In this document: positions 16,754-26,342 of the stretch, in pieces | Numbering within the stretch: position 1 is the stretch's first letter | Layout: the number at the start of each line of letters is the position of its first letter | Virus record (IMG/VR): IMGVR_UViG_3300030380_002811 | Span: 1 to 43,595 of that record | Direction: 5' to 3' (one strand) | From: a virus | DNA length: 43,595 bases | The notes under the pieces: model-generated | The model's input: only the letters and a program-made list of their open reading frames with translations | Databases searched by the model: none | What the model was told of the DNA's origin: nothing | Position numbers and translations under genes: made by a program

Positions 16754-19021
16754 ATGGATAAAACATTAAACAGACCTCTATTTAAAAAAAGAGCACAAGA
16801 GATTCATCAACAGGTAAACCCTAAACAAGTACCTAAATTTTTTCTTGGTGGAATAATGCAAGCAGGTAATATGATTAGAGCAGGTGCTATGCCCGCTTAT
16901 AGATATTTATCTAATAAAGCTGGTCAAGCTTTTGCTAATCCTACAGTAAGAACTGGTTTAACAGGATTAGAAGCAGGATATGCTGGACAGGGAATAAATG
17001 AAATGGCTCAAGGGTTATCAGAAGGAAACATGTCTCAAACTGCTATGGGTGCTTCTATGGCTATACCTGGAATGGCTTTTTTACCTAAAACAGCTGCAGG
17101 ATCTGGAATAAAAGCTCTTAGAGAAAGTGGTGAATATGCTATGGATAGAACTACTGATTTAGCAAAACTTCTTTACAGAAATCCTGGAAAAACAGCTATA
17201 GGTAGTGTAGCAGGTACAGCTGGTTTTGGAATGATGGATGATGAAGCGGTTGCTCAAATAAAACCTGAAGAAATGTCTAACGAAGATTATGCAAAAAGTA
17301 TTGAAGACAGATTAATTTATTCAAAAAAACCTGAGTATAAACCTGATCCCAAAAAGAAAGTTACAGAAAATTTAAAAGAATATAAAGAACGTACAAAAGA
17401 CTTTGTTCCACAAGCTATTGGTATTGAAAATCCATTAACACAAGGGGAAGAAGAATTAAACGCAAAGTTAAGAACTTTAAATAAGGTAAATGAAGTTGCA
17501 AATAAATTAGGTGTAGATCCTATTGAAGCAACTGATGAACAATTAAAACAAATATCTATTGAGTCTAATGTGGATCTAAGCACTTTAAAAAATATGGTTG
17601 GACAAAAAGATGAAGGAGCAGTAATTGCAGATAACATGCCTGCACCTAACAATGATGGTGTTCCTGTACTAACAGGTAACGAAAGTCAAGAAGAAATTCA
17701 ACATTTAATAGATAAAAGAAAAAGAGACGTTGCAGCAGGTAACGAGCTAGCAGGTACTAATGCTTTATCAGGTCAATTCTTACAATTTAAAAATCAAATA
17801 AACAAAATGACTGGTACCGATAATTCTAATTTAAATAATTTATTAATGATGAGAGCAGCAGGCCAAATGTTATCAGGCAAATCTCCTGAAAAAGGAATAA
17901 AAGGATTCTTAGATATTACAGGTCAGACTTTAGCTTCTAGTGCTGATGCTATGATTGGTCTTAAATTAAAACAACAAGATTCAGATATGAAGTTAGCTCA
18001 GGCTTTCTTAAAAATGAAATCAGATAAAGCTAAAGGTGCAGGAATGTTAACGGGTGGAGATAAAACAGTTAAAGTAAGTGACCCAAGTGTACCGGGTGGT
18101 TTTAGAAATGTCAGAGTAGCTTTAGGTAAAGACAATAAATACTATCAAAGAGTTATGAATGCTGATGGATCACAAGGTTTTGTACCTGCTAATTTCACAG
18201 GAACTGATGTAGATTACGATAAAGATTTAATTAGAGATTCTTTAAAAGGTTTAAATGAAAACAGACGTGGTGGTAAAATGATTGAATTTGTAATTAAAAA
18301 TGCAGAAAAAGGAGGAACTAAAGCTGCTATAGGTTTATTAGCTGAGGATGCTTTAGGAACTTTTGATTTCTTTGCAGGTGGTAACATAGGAGGAGATACC
18401 TCTGTTATTGATGATGAAATTAGAATGGAAATGAGTAAGACTGAAGGAAGACAAATATTTGGTGATGAAGGTTCTGGTTCTCTTTTTGCTGTAGGTAAAA
18501 AAGAATCTGACAATATGCTTAATAGATTTGATTCAGACTTACAAGATGCTAGAGAAAACGGAGCAGAAAGAGTTGAAAAAGCATTAAGAAAAGCTGGAGT
18601 TATTGGTGAAAACTTTAGACCATCGGAAGATGATCTAAGAACTTATACTAAACTAGCTTTAATTGAACAACGTATGAAATATATTGTTGCAAATGCTAAC
18701 AAAGATAAAGATAGGTTGACACAAAAAGACATTAATAATGCTGCACAACGTACACAAATTATTAAATACATTGCTTCACCTAGAACTATTAGATTAAACT
18801 ATGAACAATTAAGAAACGAGTTTACTGAAAAAGCTGGTGATTATTTATCTGATTATAAATATGGTGGAGGAGATGAACAATTTATTCAAGAAAACTTAAT
18901 GGATATACCTGGTGTTGCTTTACAATATAAAATAAAAGAAAAAGATTTTATGCAAAAACAGAATGTTGCTAATAAAAAATCTAGACAAGATATATTAAAC
19001 ACAATACCAATTGGAGGTTAA
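16754..19021 (+). CDS. Large internal/ejection virion protein
   Basis: This 755-residue, largely helical protein has a Gly/Ala/Met-rich N-terminus (PKFFLGGIMQAGNMIRAGAM; MGASMAIPGMAFLPKTAAGS) that could insert into a membrane. It then has charged, coil-like stretches and a low-Cys composition. Position and size resemble the internal core proteins that short-tailed phages eject into the host envelope. No lysozyme or transglycosylase motif is apparent. It is followed after two bases by a still larger gene of similar type. Assignment rests on context and composition. Confidence 0.55.
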   Translation: MDKTLNRPLFKKRAQEIHQQVNPKQVPKFFLGGIMQAGNMIRAGAMPAYRYLSNKAGQAFANPTVRTGLTGLEAGYAGQGINEMAQGLSEGNMSQTAMGASMAIPGMAFLPKTAAGSGIKALRESGEYAMDRTTDLAKLLYRNPGKTAIGSVAGTAGFGMMDDEAVAQIKPEEMSNEDYAKSIEDRLIYSKKPEYKPDPKKKVTENLKEYKERTKDFVPQAIGIENPLTQGEEELNAKLRTLNKVNEVANKLGVDPIEATDEQLKQISIESNVDLSTLKNMVGQKDEGAVIADNMPAPNNDGVPVLTGNESQEEIQHLIDKRKRDVAAGNELAGTNALSGQFLQFKNQINKMTGTDNSNLNNLLMMRAAGQMLSGKSPEKGIKGFLDITGQTLASSADAMIGLKLKQQDSDMKLAQAFLKMKSDKAKGAGMLTGGDKTVKVSDPSVPGGFRNVRVALGKDNKYYQRVMNADGSQGFVPANFTGTDVDYDKDLIRDSLKGLNENRRGGKMIEFVIKNAEKGGTKAAIGLLAEDALGTFDFFAGGNIGGDTSVIDDEIRMEMSKTEGRQIFGDEGSGSLFAVGKKESDNMLNRFDSDLQDARENGAERVEKALRKAGVIGENFRPSEDDLRTYTKLALIEQRMKYIVANANKDKDRLTQKDINNAAQRTQIIKYIASPRTIRLNYEQLRNEFTEKAGDYLSDYKYGGGDEQFIQENLMDIPGVALQYKIKEKDFMQKQNVANKKSRQDILNTIPIGG

Positions 19022-19023
19022 TA

Positions 19024-22000
19024 GTGCCTACTATTAAAGAATTACAAACTGCTATTAACGAAAAAAACTTAGATACTAGAAAGTTAAACTCAGAACAGAT
19101 GCAAGCTCTTGATGCTGCTTTTGATAGTGGTGAGCTTACAGGTTACGATAGTATTCAAGATTACGATAGATTAATTAATTTAGGTGCAAAGAGTGTAGCT
19201 ATTGGTAAAGAACAAAAATTAGAACCATTAAAAACATCAACAGGAATAGAAAGAGGGGAACTTGTATTTGCAGGAGCTGCTTCTATGTCTATGATTCCTT
19301 ACTATATGAACAGAGACCAACTAATGAAAGCTTTTGTGCAAAGCGGATTTAAGGATAGGTTTGGTGTAGATATGCGTAACGCAGAGATGTTTGGCATGTA
19401 TCAAAAAAGATTTACAGCTTTAAGTGATCAAGTAAAAAAACTACCTAAGATAAGAGGAAGAGCAGGACTGCCTGTAAGAATGTTAGGAAGTCTAGCAGGT
19501 ATGGCAGACAACACTATAGATTTTTTTAAAAAATTAAAAAGATATGGTGCAACACCAGCATTATCTACAGAAGCGCAATCTAATTTGTTGGGTGCAGCGG
19601 GAGCACTAGGTGGAAACACTCTTTATGAAATAGGTAATTTAGGTTCTGATTATGTAGGAGCTACTTCTCAAGACTTAGCTAACCTTACTGATAATGATAT
19701 TAGAAAACTACCTTTTGCACAAAGAGCTTTGTACAATGGTTTAAATGAAGCTTATAACGATCTGCTTTGGGCAGGTGGTGCTATGTCTTTAATACCTTTA
19801 GTTAGATTTGCTGGAAGAGAAACCGTAAAACAATCGTTAGGTTTAAATTCTGCTCAATCTAAAGAAATCGCACAATCCTTTGAAAAGTTAGGTCTTAAAC
19901 CTACAGTTGCTGCTTTAATACCAGGTAACAATGCCTTTCAAAACTTTTTTAAAAAATTCTTTTCTACTATTGGTGTGTATCCTCTTGTTAGTGGTCCATT
20001 AGTAAAATTTAATAAAGATGTAAATACTAAACTTACACAAGAAGAATTTTTAAATACTGTAGATAATTTAAACATGGCACCTGGAAGTAATCAAAGTATT
20101 ATGAACTACGCAGGTATTAATGAAATTAAAAAAGAATGGAAGAATGTTTGGAAAACAGTAGACACTGAATATGGAAAAGTTAGAAAACATTGGGAAGATA
20201 TAGGTAATCCTAAAATGATTCCAACAGCAACTATCAAACAAGAAACAGAAAGATTACTTACTCAAATGAAAAATGAGTATCCTAGCACTTATTCTTATAG
20301 TGGTGCTTTTGATAACATGCAGAAAGGTGCAAGAGATTTAACACCAGCTGATGATCCTTTAGTGCAATATACACAATTTCTTAATGACATAACAAGAAAC
20401 AGTGATTACATTAGAATGAGTGATTGGACTGGATTATCTAGAATGCAAACTGCAGCATACACAGGAACTAAATTTAAAAATGTTAAACCTCAAATATTAG
20501 TTATTAGAAATGCTATGGAAAAAGATTTAAATAGTATGGGAGAAGCAACCGTTAGAACTAATTTAAAAGATAAGATATTTAAAGATGAATATAAAAATAT
20601 ATTAGATAGTGAAGGACCACAAGCAGCAGAAGCTTTTATAGATCAACAAATAAGAGTAGCTAATTCTGGTTTCAATCAATTAAAAGAAGCTAATGCTTAT
20701 TACTCATTAGTTCTTAGACCTTTTAGTACAAACAAAGTTGCAAGACAATTAGCTTCTGCAGATGCTAAAATATTTGCAGACAAAGGTATTGAAATGCAGG
20801 GTAATGCGGGCATATATCCAGATCAAGTATTTGATAAAGTCATAAGAAGAGTTTTAAGTGACAATAGTCCTGAAGGTGTTAGACAATTAAAACAAGTATT
20901 AGGGGTTACAAAATCCAGTTATGATGTTTTAGGTAAAGATGGTCAAGTAAAAAGAACTATTAAAATTCCTAAAAGCAAAGAATCTCAAGAAATGTATGAC
21001 AGATATGTTAGAACTTGGTTATGGGATTCATGGAATGAATCTACACAATTTCCATTAAGAGATCATAGATCTCTATCTGCTCAAGCTATTGCTGCTCAAG
21101 CCGCTAAAAAAGGTTTTGTTAACAAAAGAATATTTGCTTTAGATGATGCAACAGAACAAAGAGTTAGAGCTAAAACAAAAGTAAATGAAACTTTAGATGT
21201 TACTGAAATAGATGGAAGAGTATTTACTCAAGGTGACGGCATGGCTAATTTAAATGATGGTATGATAAGAGACCATAATTTTGGTGAATTAAATATAGAA
21301 AAATTTGTTAAGAATATAGGATATGATACTCCACAAGGGAGAGATGCTATTAGAGAAATTTTTGGTGGTGGAAAAGAAGGAGACAAAGCATTGAAAAGAA
21401 TTGGAGATATAATTAATGTAAAAAGATCTTTAGATACTGTTGATTTCACAGATCCTTCTAAGTTTGTACAAAGATCTATTACATTAAGAGCTGGTTCTTC
21501 TGGTGGTATAATGGCTGGAGCTACAAGTGCTGCATTTGGTTTTGGTAACACTCTGAAATTAATTATAGGAGCTAGAATTTTTGGTAATCTTATTACTAAT
21601 CCTGCTGTAGGTGAAAATTTTATGGAGTTAAATAAAGCAATGAGATTTATGTCTGATGATCCTAAAATATATACATTATCTCCACAATTATCTCCTAGAG
21701 TAGCTACAACATTTACTAGATTTATAAATAGTGTAATGGAAGCAGAAGGAGATGATTTTAGAGTTGATCCAGAAAAAATAGATTTTAAAGAAATACAAGA
21801 TAAAATAAGAAGTTTAGATCCTAATATACCTTTATCAGTAAGCTATGACTTTGGTTCTATGCCTAAATTTTCTAGAGATAGAATATATCCTGAGTTTGAT
21901 ATGATGAAAAAAATGTCAGCATCTACACAAAGAGCAGGTGAAGAGTTTTTACAAGGAGCTAATGTAATGGCACTTCAAGAACAAAAGTTTGAAGAGATGG

Positions 22001-22245
22001 CTGAAGGTAAAGAAATGTTACCGCAGAGTACACAACCACAGAACATGGGTGTACCTCCTACAAATACTCAACCACAAGCGATGACACCACCACCGCCACA
22101 GAACACCGGCCAACAACAAGCGCAACAATACGCAACATTGTTTCCACAAGATACATTGGGCCAAGCAGTAGCTACTAGACAATTAAAAGAAGGTGGTTTT
22201 GTAGAAGATATCTACAAGCAAGTAGACGAGGTGTTAAATGGCTAA
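19024..22245 (+). CDS. Very large internal/ejection virion protein
   Basis: This 1073-residue protein starts with GTG at 19024 (PTIKELQTAINEKNLDTRKL). It is mostly helical with a few Gly/Ala hydrophobic hairpins (SSGGIMAGATSAAFGFGNTL near residues 823-842) and a Pro/Gln-rich end (NTQPQAMTPPPPQNTGQQQA). It is the longest gene in the window and the last of the ejection-type block, the place of gp16-like proteins in T7-type phages. I see no catalytic Glu motif of a lytic transglycosylase. The Pro-rich end contains one of the rare ACACCGGCCA words (22103-22112). Confidence 0.6.
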   Translation: MPTIKELQTAINEKNLDTRKLNSEQMQALDAAFDSGELTGYDSIQDYDRLINLGAKSVAIGKEQKLEPLKTSTGIERGELVFAGAASMSMIPYYMNRDQLMKAFVQSGFKDRFGVDMRNAEMFGMYQKRFTALSDQVKKLPKIRGRAGLPVRMLGSLAGMADNTIDFFKKLKRYGATPALSTEAQSNLLGAAGALGGNTLYEIGNLGSDYVGATSQDLANLTDNDIRKLPFAQRALYNGLNEAYNDLLWAGGAMSLIPLVRFAGRETVKQSLGLNSAQSKEIAQSFEKLGLKPTVAALIPGNNAFQNFFKKFFSTIGVYPLVSGPLVKFNKDVNTKLTQEEFLNTVDNLNMAPGSNQSIMNYAGINEIKKEWKNVWKTVDTEYGKVRKHWEDIGNPKMIPTATIKQETERLLTQMKNEYPSTYSYSGAFDNMQKGARDLTPADDPLVQYTQFLNDITRNSDYIRMSDWTGLSRMQTAAYTGTKFKNVKPQILVIRNAMEKDLNSMGEATVRTNLKDKIFKDEYKNILDSEGPQAAEAFIDQQIRVANSGFNQLKEANAYYSLVLRPFSTNKVARQLASADAKIFADKGIEMQGNAGIYPDQVFDKVIRRVLSDNSPEGVRQLKQVLGVTKSSYDVLGKDGQVKRTIKIPKSKESQEMYDRYVRTWLWDSWNESTQFPLRDHRSLSAQAIAAQAAKKGFVNKRIFALDDATEQRVRAKTKVNETLDVTEIDGRVFTQGDGMANLNDGMIRDHNFGELNIEKFVKNIGYDTPQGRDAIREIFGGGKEGDKALKRIGDIINVKRSLDTVDFTDPSKFVQRSITLRAGSSGGIMAGATSAAFGFGNTLKLIIGARIFGNLITNPAVGENFMELNKAMRFMSDDPKIYTLSPQLSPRVATTFTRFINSVMEAEGDDFRVDPEKIDFKEIQDKIRSLDPNIPLSVSYDFGSMPKFSRDRIYPEFDMMKKMSASTQRAGEEFLQGANVMALQEQKFEEMAEGKEMLPQSTQPQNMGVPPTNTQPQAMTPPPPQNTGQQQAQQYATLFPQDTLGQAVATRQLKEGGFVEDIYKQVDEVLNG

Positions 22246-22420
22246 AAAAACCACAGCTTTACAAAAGATAGAAAGTCACGAGAAGCTGTGTCGTATCATG
22301 CAAAAACAAACATTTGAACAAATAAAAGAGATGCAAGAAAGAATAAAAAGAATAGAGTACTGGATTGTTGGTGGTATGGGAGCTGTTCTTTTAGCTTTAC
22401 TTTTAAATATGATGAAGTAA
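22238..22420 (+). CDS. Small coiled-coil membrane protein, holin-like
   Basis: This 60-residue protein has a charged N-terminal coiled coil (residues 7-40, EQIKEMQERIKRIEYW) and a single hydrophobic segment WIVGGMGAVLLALLLNMM (residues 42-59). The cytoplasmic coil plus C-terminal helix resembles XhlA-type and other one-helix lysis-associated proteins. It overlaps the end of the large internal protein gene by eight bases. I saw no endolysin nearby, so a lysis role is plausible but unproven. Confidence 0.6.
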   Translation: MAKKTTALQKIESHEKLCRIMQKQTFEQIKEMQERIKRIEYWIVGGMGAVLLALLLNMMK

Positions 22421-22429
22421 TAGTATGGA

Positions 22430-23050
22430 ATGAATACAGAACCTGTGGTACACAGTTTGTTTGGAGTCCATGTTTACGCAACTAAATTAAATAGAGAATT
22501 TAATTCTGAAGAAATCAAAGAAATAAATGAACATCAAAACAAAAGTGTTAAAAATGTTTCTAACTTTAGTACTATAAATACTTATATTTTAAACGAACCA
22601 GTATTTTCAAATTTAAAAAATGATTTACATATTGTAGTTAAAGACTATTTTGATAAAATTATTAGACCAAAAGAAGAAACAATTACACCATACATTACTC
22701 AATCTTGGTTAAATTATACTAGAGAAAAAGAATATCATCATATGCATTCGCATTCAAACTCTATATTGTCTGGTGTTTTATATATAAAATCTGATCCAGA
22801 AAACGATATGATAGATTTTTATGATCCAATTGAAAATCAATTTGAAATACCTACTAAAGAATTTACACAATATAATTCTAAAAAATGGTCTTTTAAAGTA
22901 TCTGAAAAAGATATACTATTATTTCCATCTAACACAAAACATTCTGTTCAGATTAAAAATAAAAATAATTTGAGAATAAGTTTAGCTTTTAATGTTTTTG
23001 TTAAAGGTAAAATGGGTAACAATTTTGATCTTACGGAGTTGATAATATGA
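22430..23050 (+). CDS. 2OG-Fe(II) oxygenase (PF13759/TIGR02466-like)
   Basis: This 206-residue protein has the same subfamily pattern as the gene at 12088: TQSWLNYTREKEYHHMHSHS with H106-x-H108, ILSGVLYIKSDP, DFYDPIENQF, DILLFPSNTKHSV with H171, and R182 in LRISLAFNVF. FGVHVYATKL near the N-terminus is also typical of TIGR02466 proteins. It stands alone between the structural block and the replication block, where accessory genes often insert. The substrate is unknown. Divergence from the 12088 copy argues for separate acquisition rather than recent duplication. Confidence 0.8.
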   Translation: MNTEPVVHSLFGVHVYATKLNREFNSEEIKEINEHQNKSVKNVSNFSTINTYILNEPVFSNLKNDLHIVVKDYFDKIIRPKEETITPYITQSWLNYTREKEYHHMHSHSNSILSGVLYIKSDPENDMIDFYDPIENQFEIPTKEFTQYNSKKWSFKVSEKDILLFPSNTKHSVQIKNKNNLRISLAFNVFVKGKMGNNFDLTELII

Positions 23051-23772
23051 AATTTATAGAAAACGACAATAATTTTTATTTAGAAGAATTTGAATTAATA
23101 AAAAAATATCCTTATAAAAAATACTCAAGAGCATCAGATCCTGAAACAGGTAAGCGTATGTATTCTGTAGATGGGAAAAAACTACCTAGTGTAACTACAA
23201 TATTAGGTGCAACAAAAGATCAAGAATCTATAGATGCCTTAGCTAGGTGGAAAGAAAAAGTTGGTGAAGAAGGTGCAGAAAGAATAAAAAACGAAGCGTC
23301 TGCTAGAGGAACTGAAATGCATTTAGTTATAGAAAAATATATTGAAGGAGAAGGTTATCTAAACCTTACAGAAAAAGGAAACAGAGCTAGAAAAATGGCT
23401 CATACTATTTTAAAAAACTTAGATCCATTATCACAAGTTTGGGGTAATGAAATAAGTTTAGCCTATCCAGAAAAATATGCGGGAGCTACAGACTGCGTGG
23501 GGGTCATGAATGATAAGCCCACTATCTTTGATTGGAAACAAACTAATAAACCCAAGAGGAGAGAGTGGAGCGCAGTCCAAGATTACTTCACACAGTTAGC
23601 TGCTTACAGTTTAGCACATGAATCTATGTATGGAGAAATAGAACAGGCTAAGATATGTATGTGTTCTAAAGATTTTAATTATCAAGAGTTCACTATTGAA
23701 GGTCAGGAACTAAAAGACTACCAAGGTAAGTGGTGGGAAAGATATGATAAATATTTAGAAACTATAAAATAG
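23047..23772 (+). CDS. PD-(D/E)XK exonuclease, Cas4/MGME1-like
   Basis: This 241-residue protein carries the Cas4-type nuclease motifs in order: ASARGTEMH (H92), E135 in NEISLAYP, GATDCVG (D149), TIFDWKQTNK (D162 and K164) and the Q183-x3-Y187 helix (QLAAY). No four-cysteine iron-sulphur cluster is visible, so it is closer to the mitochondrial MGME1 and phage exonuclease branch than to true Cas4. It would degrade or process DNA ends during replication, recombination or host DNA breakdown. It overlaps the oxygenase stop by four bases (ATGA). Confidence 0.85.
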   Translation: MKFIENDNNFYLEEFELIKKYPYKKYSRASDPETGKRMYSVDGKKLPSVTTILGATKDQESIDALARWKEKVGEEGAERIKNEASARGTEMHLVIEKYIEGEGYLNLTEKGNRARKMAHTILKNLDPLSQVWGNEISLAYPEKYAGATDCVGVMNDKPTIFDWKQTNKPKRREWSAVQDYFTQLAAYSLAHESMYGEIEQAKICMCSKDFNYQEFTIEGQELKDYQGKWWERYDKYLETIK

Positions 23773-23777
23773 TTTTT

Positions 23778-24293
23778 ATGTTTTTTATTGAAGATAAAGA
23801 TTTTTTAAATGATACTCAAAAAAAATATATAGATGAGTTATTATTATATGAAAACATGTCTTTTAAGTTAGCAACTCAAGCTGCAGAAGTTGGAGATAAC
23901 GGGTTTCATTTTATTAATCATATATTAAAACTTGAAGAAAAAGAAAAAAATACTTTAAAACAACATGAAGAATTAATTAATATCTTTAGATTTTTTTTAC
24001 AAAAAAATAAAATAGAATTAAATAATCTTTTTAGAGTTGCTATTAATATAACTTTTAATAATGGATTTGTTTACAAATGTCCTATACACACTGACCATGA
24101 TTTTGAATACAAGCAAGTTATACTTTATTTAAACGATGCTGTTGGAGATACAATTATTTGTAATAAAAATAAAGAACCAGTTATAATATCAAAACCAGAA
24201 AAGTATAAAGCTATTGTTTTTGATAAACAACCTCACTATCATTACTTTCCTAATTATGGGTTACGAGCTATAGCTGTATTTACATTTAATTAA
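23778..24293 (+). CDS. 2OG-Fe(II) oxygenase-like protein
   Basis: This 171-residue protein has YKCPIHTDHDFEYKQVILYL (H104-x-D106), LNDAVGDTIICN, a P-E-K-Y-K-A-I-V-F-D strand, then QPHYHYFPNYGLRAIAVFTF with H153 or H155 and R163 as the 2-oxoglutarate contact. The set is complete for the Fe(II)/2-oxoglutarate superfamily and resembles short cyanophage members. It ends tail to tail with the minus-strand helicase, overlapping by eight bases. No ribosome site is obvious. Confidence 0.75.
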   Translation: MFFIEDKDFLNDTQKKYIDELLLYENMSFKLATQAAEVGDNGFHFINHILKLEEKEKNTLKQHEELINIFRFFLQKNKIELNNLFRVAINITFNNGFVYKCPIHTDHDFEYKQVILYLNDAVGDTIICNKNKEPVIISKPEKYKAIVFDKQPHYHYFPNYGLRAIAVFTFN

Positions 24294-25719
24294 GCCATTC
24301 TTTAAACTCATCACCTAAAGTTTTAATAGCTAGTTTATTTTTATTAGATAGAGAAGAAATAATTCTTTCATCAATCGTACCTTTGCATATTAAATCTGTA
24401 TATAACACTCTATGTTTTAATCCTGATCTATGTGCTCTATCTTCTGATTGTCTTCTATGTTCAAAGTTAAAACTATTAGAAAAATAAATAATATTTTTAG
24501 CCTCTGTAAGAGTAAGACCAAAACCACCTGTTGCAGGATTACCTACAAAGAATCTACAAGTATCATCTTCTTGAAACTTTTTTACTGCTTCAGCACGTTT
24601 AAGAGTATCTACAGCTCCATAGTTAGATACAACAGAATACACTCCATACTTTTCCTGTAAAAATTTTATTATAGATTCTATATTATATATGTAGTTGGCC
24701 CATATAATTACCTTACCTTCTGATTCTTCTATGATATCTGATAGTGCATGTAGTTTAGGATTCTTAAACTCTTTAAGTTCTCCATCATTTGTTTTGACAA
24801 AACCATTACAGACCTGGTGTAATTTTATTATCTCAGTTAGTTTATTATTATATGACACAGCTTCATCTTCTATAATAGCTATTGCAGCTATTCTTAATCT
24901 TTCATAAAAATCTTTCTGTTCATCATTCATATCTATATATCGTTTAGAGTATAGTTTAGGTGGTAGATCTAGACATTCATCTTTAGTTACTCTGTAAGAG
25001 AACTTACTTAATTTATCTTCTAATTCATCAAGATGTACATAGTATTTAGGTATCTCTGTGTATTTACCATTACCAAGATCTAATCTGTGAGTTACACAAT
25101 ATCTGTTTCTAAAAGTAAAATAAGAAGAAAATCCTAGATGTGTACCATCTAAAAAATTACATTGTGTATATAAATCTAACGGTGATTTAGTTACTGGTGA
25201 ACCTGTAAGTATTCTTTTGTATTTAGAATAATCAGATAATTTTAAAACGTTTCTAGTACGAATAGCTTTGTGATTTTTGATTGTAGTAGACTCATCTATG
25301 ATAGTAAGGTTTTCTTTGTGGTTGTATAAAAATTCTGTTGCACCTTTTATACCTCTACTAGTAGAAAGTGCTTCTATGTTCATACAAAATATTTTTAATT
25401 TACCTTTAGGATCTAATGATTTTTTTAATTGTTTAGGTTTATCTATGTTCCAAGAGTATATTTCATAGTCAACATCTGGAGACATGTGTTTATTTATTTC
25501 ATCAAAAGCCCATACAGTATATACTGATTTTGGTGCTAGTATTAATACTCCGGTAATATTTTTATTAATTCTTAAAAGGCCTATATTATCTACAGCAACT
25601 TTTGTTTTGCCTGTACCCATTTCCATAAAAAAAGCGTATGTGGGTTTATCCCATGCTTTAATAAGGCAAGTTTTCTGGTGTTCGTATGGTTGTGTTTTAA
25701 AGTTAAACAAGTTCAACAT
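24286..25719 (-). CDS. SNF2-type superfamily 2 helicase
   Basis: This protein of about 477 residues has YEHQK (Q-like), FFMEMGTGKTKVA (Walker A), LILAPKSVYTVW (motif Ia), TIIDESTTIKNH (motif II as D-E-S-T), RILTGSPVTKSPLDLY (motif III), and C-terminal NPATGGFGLTLTEAKNIIYF and RRQSEDRAHRSG (motif VI). These place it with SNF2/RapA-like phage helicases involved in replication or recombination. I chose ATG 25719 over the upstream TTG at 25731 because a minus-strand promoter (25757 down to 25730) would start transcription at about 25722. There is no Shine-Dalgarno sequence, consistent with a leaderless mRNA. It is the only large minus-strand gene. Confidence 0.9.
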   Translation of the reverse strand: MLNLFNFKTQPYEHQKTCLIKAWDKPTYAFFMEMGTGKTKVAVDNIGLLRINKNITGVLILAPKSVYTVWAFDEINKHMSPDVDYEIYSWNIDKPKQLKKSLDPKGKLKIFCMNIEALSTSRGIKGATEFLYNHKENLTIIDESTTIKNHKAIRTRNVLKLSDYSKYKRILTGSPVTKSPLDLYTQCNFLDGTHLGFSSYFTFRNRYCVTHRLDLGNGKYTEIPKYYVHLDELEDKLSKFSYRVTKDECLDLPPKLYSKRYIDMNDEQKDFYERLRIAAIAIIEDEAVSYNNKLTEIIKLHQVCNGFVKTNDGELKEFKNPKLHALSDIIEESEGKVIIWANYIYNIESIIKFLQEKYGVYSVVSNYGAVDTLKRAEAVKKFQEDDTCRFFVGNPATGGFGLTLTEAKNIIYFSNSFNFEHRRQSEDRAHRSGLKHRVLYTDLICKGTIDERIISSLSNKNKLAIKTLGDEFKEWLN

Positions 25720-25724
25720 AATGA

Positions 25725-25752
25725 TTGACAATATATTTGATTTAGGTATAAA
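25725..25752 (+). promoter_or_regulatory. Promoter for the SSB/primase operon
   Basis: TTGACA (25725-25730) and TATAAA (25747-25752) are separated by 16 bases. Transcription would start at about 25759 and give a short leader with an AAAAAGGAGG ribosome site before ATG 25782. This is the strongest sigma70-like promoter in the middle of the window. Confidence 0.7.
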
Positions 25753-25757
25753 GTCAA
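25730..25757 (-). promoter_or_regulatory. Opposing promoter for the minus-strand helicase
   Basis: Read on the minus strand, TTGACT (25757-25752) and TATATT (25735-25730) are 16 bases apart, with a predicted start at about 25722, three bases before the helicase ATG. It lies within the same 33 bases as the plus-strand promoter, so the two polymerase sites are mutually exclusive. Confidence 0.6.
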
Positions 25758-25781
25758 CTTATTAAAAAGGAGGTCATATTT

Positions 25782-26324
25782 ATGAACCTAGAACAACTAA
25801 CAAAGATAAATATAAAAACTAACGAAGTAACAGAAATATCAGAGGCTTGTAAAAAGCTAACTTCCCAAAATAAAACAGTCGAAGAAACAAAAGATCTTCT
25901 TAAAGAACAAGAAGAAGAAGCTAGACGTTTATCTGAAGAAGTGATACCTACTCTAATGCAACAAGCAGGAGTCTCATCAATAACACTTGATGATGGTACT
26001 TCGGTTCAAGTTTCACCTTACTACTATGCGAAGATCCAAGAGGCAAATAAAGACGAAGCCTTCCGATGGTTGCGTGAGAACAACCACGGGGATTTGATAA
26101 AAAATAATTTATCAGTTTCGTTTGGTAAGGGGGAAGATGCTGATGCAGTGAAACTAAAAGAATCACTGGAGAAGCAAGGTCTTGTCGTAGACCAAAAACA
26201 GGACGTTCATTGGCAAACTCTTCGAGGATTTGTAAAAGAACAAATTGAGAAGAATAAAACTATACCATCTGAAACTTTTGGATTGTATATTGCTAACCGA
26301 ACTAAAATAAAAACTAACAACTAA
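25782..26324 (+). CDS. Coiled-coil hypothetical protein of the replication operon
   Basis: This 180-residue protein has a long charged coiled coil in residues 15-60 (EISEACKKLTSQNKTVEETK, LLKEQEEEARRLSEEVIPTL). A small mixed domain follows (SSITLDDGTSVQVSPYYYAK), then a DEAFRWLRENNHGDLIKNN segment and a basic end. It is first in the operon that encodes the SSB candidate, primase and helicase, with a near-perfect ribosome site. This gene pair (coiled coil then SSB candidate) looks conserved in marine phages. I do not know its function; a replication scaffold or SSB partner is possible. Confidence 0.7.
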   Translation: MNLEQLTKINIKTNEVTEISEACKKLTSQNKTVEETKDLLKEQEEEARRLSEEVIPTLMQQAGVSSITLDDGTSVQVSPYYYAKIQEANKDEAFRWLRENNHGDLIKNNLSVSFGKGEDADAVKLKESLEKQGLVVDQKQDVHWQTLRGFVKEQIEKNKTIPSETFGLYIANRTKIKTNN

Positions 26325-26342
26325 CAACTAAAGAGGTAACAA

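Noticed and set aside
23047-23772. True Cas4 adaptation nuclease
   Set aside because: The nuclease motifs fit, but the four cysteines of the iron-sulphur cluster and any other cas gene are missing; a phage exonuclease is the simpler reading.
24448-25765. Plus-strand open frames opposite the SNF2-type helicase
   Set aside because: They lie antisense to a gene with all helicase motifs and show no independent signals.
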